In this document: positions 43,749 to 54,400 of the stretch, piece by piece
Position numbering within the stretch: the first letter of the stretch is position 1
Layout: each line of letters begins with the position of its first letter
DNA from: Gnetum montanum
Taxonomy: Eukaryota; Streptophyta; Gnetopsida; Gnetales; Gnetaceae
DNA: 64,000 nucleotides
Assembly (NCBI GenBank): GCA_015680685.1
Contig: MNCI01001065.1
Span: forward strand, 554,629-618,628
Reading direction: 5' to 3'
Notes under the pieces: model-generated
The model's input: only the letters and a program-made list of their open reading frames with translations
Databases searched by the model: none
What the model was told of the DNA's origin: nothing
Position numbers and translations under genes: made by a program

Positions 43749-46419
43749 GCTGCCAAGACTGCGACGTGGCTGAGATTCCTTAAGAAATGGAGCAAAGAGC
43801 TCAGCAGCGTAGTTTGTTGGCAATTAATGCCACGAGGGACCAATAATTGTATCAAGGCCATGGAGATCAAAGAAAAGACAATCCTCAAGGCATGGTTAGC
43901 AAGAGAAGCTAACATCACTGAACTTTCTGTGATAGATTTTGCTGATGAATTGGTTGCAAGGGTTGAAACATGCAAGAATCCTAGGGATATTATACGTGTT
44001 TCCCAGTTTCTGTATTTTGCATACCAGGAGGGGCATCTGAGCCGGAAAGCAGTACGAGGATTTTGGGAAAATCAACCCGTGTTTCAGGATCTATAGACAG
44101 AATCAAGCATGATATATTATGGTGCCACCCATATCTGTAAGTAAGCCTGGAAGATTTCTGATGAAGATTTACAGTGGCCTCCAAATTCCTTCCCTGAGTT
44201 ATCCCTAGCTTACGTTGACATGCCTGCCTGTGCTAAGAGCAGTGTAAAAGTTCACGTTTCTTCAAGGATTTGATGGGTTTACAAGATATTCCTGATTTGG
44301 TTCCTCCCTGCCATCCACTGCAAGGCTTAGATGGCCTGGAAATTTCAGCAGACGGCTGTTTTGCTCTTGCTGTGGATTCAAACCTGTACAGTAAAATCTG
44401 GAAATAATATCCCTGAACTTTTTAAGAAGAGCATTGCAGAGGCCAGATGCCTCAAGGCCCACATAGGATTTCGGTCTCCTGAGAATTGTTTGCTGTTTGA
44501 TTCCCAGTGGTGCTCAGCGGGATTCAGTTGCAGTGATCCCAATTTTGTTAAATCGGCGTTTTATGGGGAAGAAGAACTGAAGGAACTCAAGCAGACTTTG
44601 CAACAGCCTGGAGTAGGAGTAGAGTTTGACCAAGAATGCTGCCCCATTGTAGCCAGGCAGCTTCAGCAAGAAAATACCTATTTTTAATCAAAAAGATGAT
44701 AAGATGAAGGTATGGATCCCCAGACCAGAGTCAATGGCTGGATCATGATGAAAATGATCGCTTCAAAGGAACATTATTACATGTGTCTCGAACCCCAAAG
44801 TTGCAAGATTATTGCAGTCTTTGGAGGCATTGGTCTGTCAATAATTTCAAAGTGGCTGCTTCGGAGTGCTGTTCAATCTGGAAGCAGGTATTGAAGCACT
44901 GGAGCCTATCATCTCGAATACAAATCACGATGTGGCTTGGATGTGAAAATGAAAATGGATATGGTGTTAAGCTTCCTTGCGGTGCCAAAGATGGTGGGAT
45001 AGAGCTATTGAAGGCTACTCAGGTTTTTGTTCCCGATGATCTGCATTTAAAGCAGCTCTTCAGCACCTCAGCTTCTGCAGCCAAAAATGTTAGATTTACA
45101 TGGAAACCCAACAAAAATGATGAAGTCCCAGCTGATTTACTTGCTCAGATTTTTCTATATTTGGGAGCTCGGAAGCTTTCTGCAGCTACCAAACGAGTCC
45201 AAAATGAGTCATGTTTGAAGAATGTTGTAATGGCAAAGAAGGGAATGTTGAATATGGGATTGTACAGGTTCTTCCTTGCAGTTCTTGCAGGAATATCAGC
45301 TCAATGACGACATGCAATCTTAAGAAATTTAGGGATTTCACAGTTTACCAAACAGAGCAGCCACTCATGGTTAATTACCACATTTCGGTTCCAGTCGATG
45401 ATGATGAAGATGAAGCAGAAATAGTGAAAGTCCAGGTGAAGAAGCATGTGATATTCGAGAATGACAACAAACAAATCGTGTTCTACAGAAGACCTCCTGA
45501 AGATGCAGAACCCAAAAAAGATTCAACAGCAGCAATGCTGATGCTGTGTCTTGCAAATGAGTTTGCTGAAATGATGATTTCATCCAAAATTTTGTCTGGC
45601 CTTGCACCAAATCTTTTATGCAAATTAAGAGATCTTCTTGAGTTGGGAGGTGTTATGGGATTCAGAGATGAGGCTGTGGATATGCTGCTCAGGTTAAGGA
45701 ACCTTGAAATTGTCCAAGAAGATGAACAGTTTCTGCAATCCTTGTATGACACCCAGTTTAGAGCAGATTTCTGGGAAACAGCAGCAGTTAGGTGGGAGGA
45801 AATGTATTCCAAGTTGAAAGCCATGCCTGCTGCAAGAAATGAACCTGACTTTGAAGGCAACAAATCTCTGAATAAACTTGCAGCATCCCTTCCATAACTG
45901 GGATCCAATGATGATTTAGAGCAGATTTGATCCTTCGTTTTCTTGCTGTTGCATGGTTCTAAATTCCTGGGAAGTGATAATGTTGCAATTCTGGGGTCAA
46001 AGATACAGCAAGTTTTTGAATTGGTTGAGGAATGCATTAGCAGACCACCTTTGACTTCGCAACTGGGGATACTAACTGGCACAATTACAGAAACAGGAGA
46101 GATAAAATCCAGTAGATCAGTGGATGATGGCGATCCCCTGAAAGCTGTTGCAGGTGCTTTATTTCTCGTCTCTTTTTCATCTGAAACCAGCAGGTGAGGA
46201 TGCATTCTCTTTACTGATGGATTAAATCCATTCTATTTTTACCAGAATAAATGCAAATTATTAATATTCCTGTTTTTTAGGATTGTGTCTGCCGCAAAGC
46301 TATTCTTACTAAAGGGTTGGAAAAAGCAACAGAAATTAAACTTCAAGCTGCAGGAAAAGCTGCGTTACCTTCTTCTGGGTCTGTATAAATCATCATGTTC
46401 CATAATAAAGATGGTTTGA
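43749..46419 (+). pseudogene. NO VEIN-like gene, 3' part, broken
   Basis: Recognised by likeness to the C-terminal half of plant NO VEIN, a large nuclear protein with a GHKL-type ATPase fold involved in vein and cell-identity patterning. The exon opens after an acceptor (tatcttag, 43748). Blocks in order: LSVIDFADELVARVE and the SQFLYFAYQEGHLS stretch (43920-44030), a LQDIPDLVPPC piece (44280), LLLLWIQ..IPELFKKSI and KAHIGFRSPENCLLF (44345-44500), VFVPDDLHLKQLFSTS and ARKLSAATK (45020-45190), YRFFLAVLA (45265), FTVYQTEQPLMVNYHISVP (45340), FAEMMISSKIL and DEAVDMLLRLRNLEIV (45560-45715). It holds stops (44094, 45895) and at least two or three frame changes (near 44260-44330, 44700-44990, 45305). 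A clean intron (46194-46280, CAG|GTGAGG ... TTTTTTAG) joins an in-frame last exon ending TGA at 46417. The intron argues against a processed copy. Family call is from memory of motifs. Confidence 0.6.
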
Positions 46420-47740
46420 ACTGCAGTTTTGTCCCTGGTGATTGTTTCCCGAAAATCAAAGTAAATTAAGTTTTCGGAGAACTTCCATAAGATGAGTGAA
46501 AATGAAACCAAAGCTGCTAAATGTACACCGGCATTTTATATTTTCTAATAACTGAGTTTTGCGAGGTGCATATTTTTCATGAATTATGACTTATGAGAAT
46601 TCTGTTGAAATTTGCATAGTAATAACGTAGAACAGTAGAACAAAAAAAGTTTTGGACGCTCTGCCGTTTCTATTTCTGAGTGAGCACCGTACTATGTTTG
46701 GATTTGCTTTAAAAGGTTTTGAACTTACTTTATTGAAATTGCAGTTTTCTCTCGTTTTTGGTTGTGGTAGTTAAAAATTAGCGCGTTCACCTGAGTTAAG
46801 GATAGCAAGCTACTTACATACAAATTTTTTAATCAATCTAAGCCAATCACATAAGTTCTTCTATCAAAGTTTTCGGGTTACTTTTCGATAAGGTAACTCC
46901 GTTTTCTTTTTCTAAAATATAAAGACTAAACGTCATTTTAGTATGCACCCTCCCTTCAAATTACGAAAATGGAAGAACAGGCTTGTCTTCCAATTGTGAA
47001 AATTGGAAACAGCATGTCGAAGGTAATAAAACGAACTGTGCAATCTTTTACCTTCACTGTAATTTTTATACAACATTGACTGTGTGCATTTGACATCCCT
47101 TTTTTAAGTTTTCGGCACTTTTTCCTGTAATATTAGAGGAGGACGCCATTGATAGCAATGTACTATCTTGGATACATGTATATATACTGTTATTTATAAA
47201 GATATATATGCTAAATTTTCAACTTAAAAAATCATAATGATATGTAAAATAGAATGCTTCGATATTGTTGTTAAAGCTACTATGCTTTACCAAGGCCAGG
47301 TAGTTTGAGTTTGATGCAGATTTATATGGAAAATGTTAAATACATTCCTTAATTTTCTTAAAGTTTGACTTTAGGAAAAACTTTAAAGCAAAAACTTTAA
47401 AGCAATGAAATCAGAGATTCACTAGCTTTAAGCACAAAAATATGGTAAGCAATACAATGGGCAAAAAATAGTCTAAGCAAGCCTGAAATAAGTTCAACTT
47501 AAAAATTTTCTAATGTATAAGTCCTTGAATTTTCAAAAAATTAGATGAAAGGAAAGATTGTCATCAAATTCATACGATGAACACTCAGTTTTTCTCCCTA
47601 TTCCTATTTGATCCAGCTTTTATTTGTGATACATTCATGTCCTCTGCTTTCAAACTTATAAATCTAGGTAAGATCCTCAATTTAAAGTTGGAATAACAAG
47701 TTTCTAGTTTGTTTTGGCCAAGAGGCCCACTCGTCTCGCA
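46420..47740. other. No gene seen; likely 3' flank of the NO VEIN-like copy
   Basis: AT-rich, with no supported reading frame. A duplicated phrase 'ttaaagcaaaaactttaaagcaa' lies near 47385. Confidence 0.45.
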
Positions 47741-48623
47741 AGATAGGGGGGGAGGGGGGAGTGCATTTGTCGCCCTCCACGTCACGCGCCACATAAGATC
47801 CCATGAAATGGAAAAAAACATGAATTGAAGAGCCACACCTTTTTGTATTCCTGTTGCGCAGAATGTGAACCAAACAGCCATAGCTTTTCATATTTCCACT
47901 GCACACATAAAAAGGCCAAACGCAACCAAATGCAGAATGGGAATGAGAATTCCATTTCCATTCTGTCTCTGTCTCCTTCTGCAACTACTCCTACAAGCCA
48001 CCTGGCCCAACCGAACCAACTTCGATGACGCTAGCTTCAGAGCTCTGCCAGAGCGCTGGAAAGGCACCTACGATGGTGCTTCATGCTTCAGCTGCAATAA
48101 CAAGCTCATCGGCATGCACTTCTTCAACCAAGGTAGCAATAAGGTAGTAGGCCAGTCGGCCCTTGCTACATCCTTGCTTAACACCGAGGGCCACGACATG
48201 CACACATCATCGACAATCATAATACAATTTTTGTTATAATAGCTAAAAGATCCCTTCATTTAGGTTTTTTTTTTTGATAAAATTTATATATGAATTAGGC
48301 CAATATGTTTCTTGAGTAGGTTTGTTTGAATGTATGTTTTAAGCATAAAATTTTAAAGGTAGGGGCAGAATGAGGGGTAGAGCCAGAAACATTCAAGGAA
48401 AGACGGTAATGGCTACAGTTGAAGCTGCAGCTTGAGGGGAAGGGTCTTCTGAAGTTTCTATGTCAACAATAGCCTTTGGTTATTGGAATCTTTTGCTAGA
48501 AACAAACTTTCTGCCAGTCTTTTTATGTGTGTTTTTAGTTAATTTTTTATAATGAATTGTAATGTGTTGAACATTAAATTTTGATGATTTTGTGCAATTT
48601 TCATAGTTTCACTTCAAGCTGAG
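47740..48623 (+). repeat. 1.8-kb-spaced direct duplication, copy 1
   Basis: Matches 49566-50447 almost base for base at an offset of about 1811-1822, from 'gggggagtgcattt' to 'tttcacttcaagct'. Copy 1 ends at the N gap. A G-run (47745-47759) marks its left end. Confidence 0.85.
47955..48236 (+). pseudogene. Subtilisin-like protease fragment, copy 1
   Basis: A frame ending at 48236 carries a piece of a plant subtilase (S8 family, secreted serine protease): WPNRTNFDDASFRALPERWKG, then SCNNKLIGMHFFNQG, then TEGHDMHTSST. These match the typical WPES.SF.D..., P.RWKG.C, CN.KLIGARFF and the catalytic-His block GHGTHTAST. The His is kept but GHGTHT has become GHDMHT, and the Asp-containing DTG block that should come before is missing; the upstream codons read as Leu-rich sequence instead. 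The Ser domain is absent. It is a gene fragment, not a gene. Confidence 0.6.
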
Positions 48624-49565
48624 NNNNNNNNNNNNNNNNNNNNNNNNNNNNNNNNNNNNNNNNNNNNNNNNNNNNNNNNNNNNNNNNNNNNNNNNNNNNN
48701 NNNNNNNNNNNNNNNNNNNNNNNNNNNNNNNNNNNNNNNNNNNNNNNNNNNNNNNNNNNNNNNNNNNNNNNNNNNNNNNNNNNNNNNNNNNNNNNNNNNN
48801 NNNNNNNNNNNNNNNNNNNNNNNNNNNNNNNNNNNNNNNNNNNNNNNNNNNNNNNNNNNNNNNNNNNNNNNNNNNNNNNNNNNNNNNNNNNNNNNNNNNN
48901 NNNNNNNNNNNNNNNNNNNNNNNNNNNNNNNNNNNNNNNNNNNNNNNNNNNNNNNNNNNNNNNNNNNNNNNNNNNNNNNNNNNNNNNNNNNNNNNNNNNN
49001 NNNNNNNNNNNNNNNNNNNNNNNNNNNNNNNNNNNNNNNNNNNNNNNNNNNNNNNNNNNNNNNNNNNNNNNNNNNNNNNNNNNNNNNNNNNNNNNNNNNN
49101 NNNNNNNNNNNNNNNNNNNNNNNNNNNNNNNNNNNNNNNNNNNNNNNNNNNNNNNNNNNNNNNNNNNNNNNNNNNNNNNNNNNNNNNNNNNNNNNNNNNN
49201 NNNNNNNNNNNNNNNNNNNNNNNNNNNNNNNNNNNNNNNNNNNNNNNNNNNNNNNNNNNNNNNNNNNNNNNNNNNNNNNNNNNNNNNNNNNNNNNNNNNN
49301 NNNNNNNNNNNNNNNNNNNNNNNNNNNNNNNNNNNNNNNNNNNNNNNNNNNNNNNNNNNNNNNNNNNNNNNNNNNNNNNNNNNNNNNNNNNNNNNNNNNN
49401 NNNNNNNNNNNNNNNNNNNNNNNNNNNNNNNNNNNNNNNNNNNNNNNNNNNNNNNNNNNNNNNNNNNNNNNNNNNNNNNNNNNNNNNNNNNNNNNNNNNN
49501 NNNNNNNNNNNNNNNNNNNNNNNNNNNNNNNNNNNNNNNNNNNNNNNNNNNNNNNNNNNNNNNNN
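48624..49565. other. Assembly gap (942 N)
   Basis: Run of N lying exactly between the two copies of the duplication; frames reported across it are meaningless. Confidence 1.
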
Positions 49566-50447
49566 GGGGGAGTGCATTTTTCGCCCTCCATGTCACGCGC
49601 CATGTAAGATCCCATGAAATGGGAAAAAACATGAACCGAAGAGCCACACCTTTTCATATTTTTGTTGCACAAAATGTGAACCAAAGAGCCATAGCTTTTC
49701 ATATTCTCGCTGCATACATAAAAAGACCAAATGCAACCAAATGTAGAATGGGAATGGGAATGGGAAGAGAATTCCATTTCCATTTTGTCTCCATTTCCAT
49801 CTGCAACTGCTGCTACATGCCACCTGGCCCAACCGAACTAGCTTCGATGACGCCAGCTTTAGAGCTCTGCTAGAGCGTTGGAAAGGCACCTACGATGGTG
49901 GCCCATGCTTCAACTGTAATAACAAGCTCATTGGCATGCGCTTCTTCAACCAAGATAGCAATAAGGCGATAGGCTAGTCGGCCCTTGCTACATCCTTGCT
50001 TCACACTGAGGGCCATGACATGCACACATCATCAACAATCATAATACAATTTTTGTTATAATAGCTAAAAAATCCTTTCATTTAAGTTTCTTTTTTTTTA
50101 TAAAATTTATATATGAATTAGGCCAATATATTTCTTGAGTAGCTTTGTTTGAATGTATGTTTTAAGCATAAAATTTTGTAGGTAGGGGCACAATGAGGGG
50201 TAGAGCTAGAGGCATTCAAGGAAAGATGATAATGGCTGTAGTTGAAGCTGTAGCCTAAGGGGAAGGGTCTTCTGAAGTTTCTGTGTCAACAATAGCCTTT
50301 GGTTATTAGAATCTCTTTCTAGAAACAAACTTTCTGCCAGTCTTTTTATGTGTGTGTTTGTTAATTTTTTATAGTAAATTGTAACATGTTGAACATTACA
50401 TTTTGATAATTTTGTGCAATTTTCATAGTTTCACTTCAAGCTAAGCT
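49566..50447 (+). repeat. 1.8-kb-spaced direct duplication, copy 2
   Basis: Second copy of 47757-48623. Unlike copy 1 it is followed by ordinary sequence from 50448. Confidence 0.85.
49820..50040 (+). pseudogene. Subtilisin-like protease fragment, copy 2
   Basis: Same subtilase piece as copy 1: WPNRTSFDDASFRALLERWKG, then CFNCNNKLIGMRFFNQD and TEGHDMHTSST. It has an in-frame TAG near 49973 where copy 1 has Gln (VVGQSA), and also shows GHDMHT, so the His-block change came before the duplication. Confidence 0.6.
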
Positions 50448-51120
50448 CTTCTATCATCAGTACCTAGCATGCCTTCTATACATTTGCATTCCCAATGCAA
50501 AAACATTTCAAAGTTTGGTTTTGTTCTTTTTTCAATGCTTTTTGGAGTGGTAAGGAATTCTGAAATTGTAATTTTCTGTTACTATCTTGAGTAATCTTCT
50601 TTTGCTACACCCTTTTTTAATGTAAAGGAACATTTGTAAGTTCATTTCTCTTTATTTCATTGTATATTTTGTGTAGATTTTATCATTTCTATGGCTGTGC
50701 TTTGAAATTCAGTAGTTACCATGGAGTAGATGCATTCAGTTGTTACAATTGTGACTGCTTTTTCGTTTGCAATATGCATTTTAATAAAATGCAAAAGCGT
50801 TAGCATTTTTGCTAGCACATGAAAATTATTAGCTAATTAAGATGTTGGCCTGACTTTGGTCATAATTTTAATAATTTTTCCTGCTTGTTGGAAGGACTTA
50901 AAGAGTTCAAATTTGATCATTTCTTCTTACCTTCTTGCATGCAGTGAGGCCTTTTCTTTATGTACATATTCTTTGATTAATGGAATCTAATGGATGATAT
51001 GGTTGTTAATTTGGTAAATTTTAAAAACGAGAACTTCTGCACATCTAGCAGCCTAGACCCTGGGAAGATCTTTGGCAAAATCATGCTGTGATGATCCTAG
51101 CTAATGCCGAGGAAAACAGT
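50448..51120. other. No gene seen
   Basis: AT-rich sequence with no supported frame. Confidence 0.45.
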
Positions 51121-51129
51121 GATGAGCTC

Positions 51130-51760
51130 TTTGCCGACACACGTCTTGCCATAATCATAAATAACCAATTATTTATAAATCTTCCCTAGCCAAAGAGTCA
51201 CTGTAGGGGAGCCAATGATTATATTTATCTTGGTTATTCATAATCTCGGTTATATATAATGATATATTTATAATCATAAACATAAATGATTATATATAAT
51301 GATTATAAACATTTCATCATTAATAAAGTCGATTATTTATAATCATTTCATTATATATATCTTATGGATAATGCTAACTGAGATATAATCATTATGGGTT
51401 AGCATTATGAATGAATAAATAATATCTCTAAAATTATGGATTATGAGTGATATTTCATATCTTGGCTTTATTTATTATAAAATGTTTACTGTTCAAATGA
51501 ATCTTATAATCCATAATATATCAGATTATAATTATGGATTATTGCTCTAATTATAATAATCTCATAACATTTATTGGATTCCACAATAATTATAACATAA
51601 TAATCATGAATGAGGTGTTAGCATCATTCATATCTTGTCCATTGTAATAATAATGTCAATATAGAAAAGCCTGTGATATAATAATAACATTATTTATGCA
51701 TTTGTAATGTGATTTTTTATATCTCCACGAATGAATATGCATTACAAATATATGTTGAAG
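51130..51760. repeat. AT-rich self-complementary region
   Basis: Dense in short inverted repeats built on 'ataatcat' and its complement 'atgattat' (for example around 51280-51310, 'atgattatatataatgatta'). It could be a cluster of decayed MITE-like sequences or a fold-back region; no clear ends or target duplications were found. Confidence 0.4.
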
Positions 51761-51790
51761 TGCCAATTTAGTTTGATCTATTCATATTTC

Positions 51791-52030
51791 CTCACCCGCA
51801 TGCGCCACATGCATGGAAGCTAAAGAATCATTGCAGGGGAGTTGAATCTTTACTCGATTAATGCCCCCTAACCCTTGAGCTTTCCATTCGTCTCTTTGTA
51901 TTCCCTCACATGCATGCACCACATGCAAGGGAGCCAAAGACTCACTATAGGGGAGTCGAATCTCTATTCAATTGATGCCCCCTGACCCTTGGGCCCTCCA
52001 TTCATCTCTTTGTAATCCCTCGCATGTAGG
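51791..52030. repeat. 114-bp tandem repeat
   Basis: Two full units (starting ctcacccgca at 51791 and ctcacatgca at 51905) and the start of a third (ctcgcatg at 52019), spacing 114 and 114. Each unit contains 'cgccacatgca', 'ggggagt.gaatct' and 'atgccccct.acccttg'. A related short piece 'agtcactgtaggggagcc' occurs at about 51196. Confidence 0.8.
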
Positions 52031-52394
52031 GCCCGACGTGGGTAATAATGAATATTTATTATTATAAATGGTGGGTAATATTGAATATTTATTATTATTA
52101 TAAATGATGACGATTATGGTTACAGTGACGGTTACAATCATGGCAATGGTTAAGGTGATGACGGTTACGGTGTGATGCAGTATTTAAATATATTGAACTT
52201 AGGCATTGTGTTACAAGATTAAGAGATGCAATATTAGAATTCATGCATTTTCAGAAACATGGATTCTGCTGCTATTAGTCCCAATAGAGAAGGTGAAGAA
52301 CATTCTCTTCAAGATCAGCAACAACAACCATCTACTACAACAAGTAGTGCAACAACTATCTACTGCAACAAGTAATGCAATCTCTGCTTATATG

Positions 52395-52872
52395 TGAAGG
52401 TGCAAGGGTAATGCTTACAGTTAACCTTTGATCTAAAGTAGAATTGGTGAATGGTGCACTTGGCATGATTCACAATATTATGTATCCTTAAGGTAAATAA
52501 CCGCCTGCATTACCATTATATGTTATTGTTGATTTTGACTCCTACATCGGATGTGCCTTTGATAATGGTAATCTTCATCATGTGCCAATTGTACTTGTGG
52601 TCCAAGAAGCATCTCGTCAGTCACCATTATGGTTGGCATGGGCCATGACTATTCATAAATCTTAAGGAATGACACTAGATAAGGCTACTATTCACATTGG
52701 TTTAAGAGAAGTTATGGGTCAAACGTTTGTTGCATTATCTAGAGTCAAGACTATTGATTCTTTAAAGATTCATCCTCCTTTTCATGTGCAAAGATACAGA
52801 AAGATTTTAGATGCTAAACATCTCCAAAGTAGAATTGCACAAGAAGTTCGTTTTGCTCAATTGGAGAATTAG
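52395..52872 (+). pseudogene. PIF1/Helitron-type helicase, C-terminal end
   Basis: Reading with stops and a frame change: GARVMLTVN-like start near 52405, VELVNGALGMIHNIMYP, IVDFDSYIG near 52530, PLWLAWAMTIHKS, then a TAA where the family has Gln, GMTLDKATIHIG, QTFVALSRVKTIDSL and HPPFHVQRYRKI, ending TAG at 52870. These are the final motifs of PIF1-like helicases, including the conserved TIHKSQGxTLDxA and FVALSRV. The helicase N-terminal motor motifs (Walker A and B) are not present upstream, where 52260-52390 holds a Gln/Thr-rich stretch. It could come from a Helitron or from an amplified PIF1-like gene. Confidence 0.65.
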
Positions 52873-53105
52873 GCATATTGAGTTCACACTTATCATTGTA
52901 TTTTGCCTTTTGCTCAATCCTATTATATAGCTCTGTAATGTTTGTTACAATAATTGTGCAATGTATTCCTTCATCAACATATATGAAATATATAACTTTT
53001 ATTTTAACCAATTTATGTTTACCAATGTATATTATTTGGAATGCAAATAGTGATGATAACTTAAAAAATAAAAAAATAAAAATTCTAGTCATAGCCCGCG
53101 AAATT
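52741..53105 (+). repeat. Tandem duplication over helicase end, copy 1
   Basis: Matches 53139-53505 at an offset of about 395 bp, including the coding end (SLKIHPPF.VQRYRKI, LQSRI..EV.FAQLE) and 180 bp of 3' flank. Confidence 0.85.
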
Positions 53106-53138
53106 GCTACACAAGAGAACTTACGAATCTAAGATTTA

Positions 53139-53505
53139 GAGCCAAGACCATTGATTCTTTAAAGATTCATCCTCCTTTCTATGTGCAAAGATACAGAAAG
53201 ATTTCAAATGCTAAACATCTTCAAAGTAGAATTGGACAAGAAGTTCATTTTGCTCAATTGGAGGATTAGGCATATTAAGTTCACACTTATCGTTGTATTT
53301 TGCCTTTTGCTCAATCCTATTATACAGCTCTGTAAATTTTGTTGCAATAATTGTGCAATGTATTCTTTCATCAACATATACAAAATATATAAACTTTTAT
53401 TTTAACTAATTTATGTTTACCAGTATATTTTATTTGGAATGCAAATAGTGATGATAACTTAAAAAAATAAAAAAATAATTAAATTCTACTCATAGCCCAC
53501 GAAAC
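53139..53505 (+). repeat. Tandem duplication over helicase end, copy 2
   Basis: Second copy; its first base pairs with the middle of VKTIDSL in copy 1. A few substitutions and a 1-bp difference near 53186 separate the copies. Confidence 0.85.
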
Positions 53506-53518
53506 CACTCCACTTGCT

Positions 53519-53544
53519 TATATATATATATATATATATATATT
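53519..53544. repeat. (TA)n microsatellite
   Basis: About 13 TA units. Confidence 0.95.
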
Positions 53545-53789
53545 AGCCAAGATGATTTTAAAAAAAATGATGTTAACCAAGCCCGACTATTGGACAAGGT
53601 AACAAGATAACTAAAAATGGAATCACTCATCCCTCCTTTGTTTCTCTACCACTCAACCAATTTAGTTTTACCTTCTTAGTCAAGTTTGCTCTTTCTTTGT
53701 TTGTTCATGGTGTTTTTGAGCATTATTTATGCAAGAGATTTATTTCTCAAATTGGGTAAGTGGTAGAGAAAACAACTACAAATGGAATA

Positions 53790-54400
53790 ATTGTGTTAAC
53801 AAAAGAATAGTAGAATGAATTAAAGCTCTATATGTAATTAAAAACAAGTTCAAGGTGTTAGGAATATTGACTTGGAAAGTCAAGAAACAAATCTTTCAGT
53901 TTGTCATTTATCCTACTATGTTGTATAGGTGTAATGTGGGGGCCAAGTCTTAGTGCAAAAAACTGGTAGGCTATTAAAAGGATGAAAAAGACATTTTTAT
54001 TGGAGGAATTGCAAGTAAAATCTCACACATCATATTCCATGTTGCTTTTGGAATGTGAGTTACTTCCCCTAGAAGCCAAAGCTTTCTATCAATTTATTTG
54101 TTATACTCAAAATCTCTCAAACTCAAAGCAACCCAAGTTCTCTAAAGTAATTCTTGAAAGTACGAAAAATTAATGTTGGTACTTTGAGGGTACACATTAG
54201 CTCACAACTTGAAATTTATCAATGGAAGGGACACAAAGAAATCTTAAGCACATTCGAAAGTTAATTAAATAGTAGGTATTGATAAGGCATTATTCAAATC
54301 TAGAGGGAAAGAAAAAGTTCTACTTGAAGTACATTAAAGATAATTTGTTAGATTCTTTGGTCTAATATCTTACAATTAATATCGCAATTAGAGCTCATAG
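53790..54400 (+). pseudogene. LINE ORF2 C-terminal part (left piece)
   Basis: Plus-strand reading with stops resembles the region after the reverse transcriptase in plant LINEs: KALYVIKNKFKVLGILTW, an IYPTMLYRCNVGAKS stretch (family: PVLLYGCEVWG), and SHTSYSMLLLECELLPLEAKAF (family: pyhILLaElG.lPLeaeA). It is broken at 54400 by a poly(T)-ended insertion and continues at 56168. Confidence 0.6.

Noticed and set aside
45483-46205. 240-codon minus-strand frame opposite the NO VEIN-like copy
   Set aside because: Shadow of the plus-strand coding sequence, which carries the recognised blocks and the intron.
48601-49783. Open frames of 322-389 codons on the minus strand
   Set aside because: They run through the N gap and consist mostly of unknown residues.
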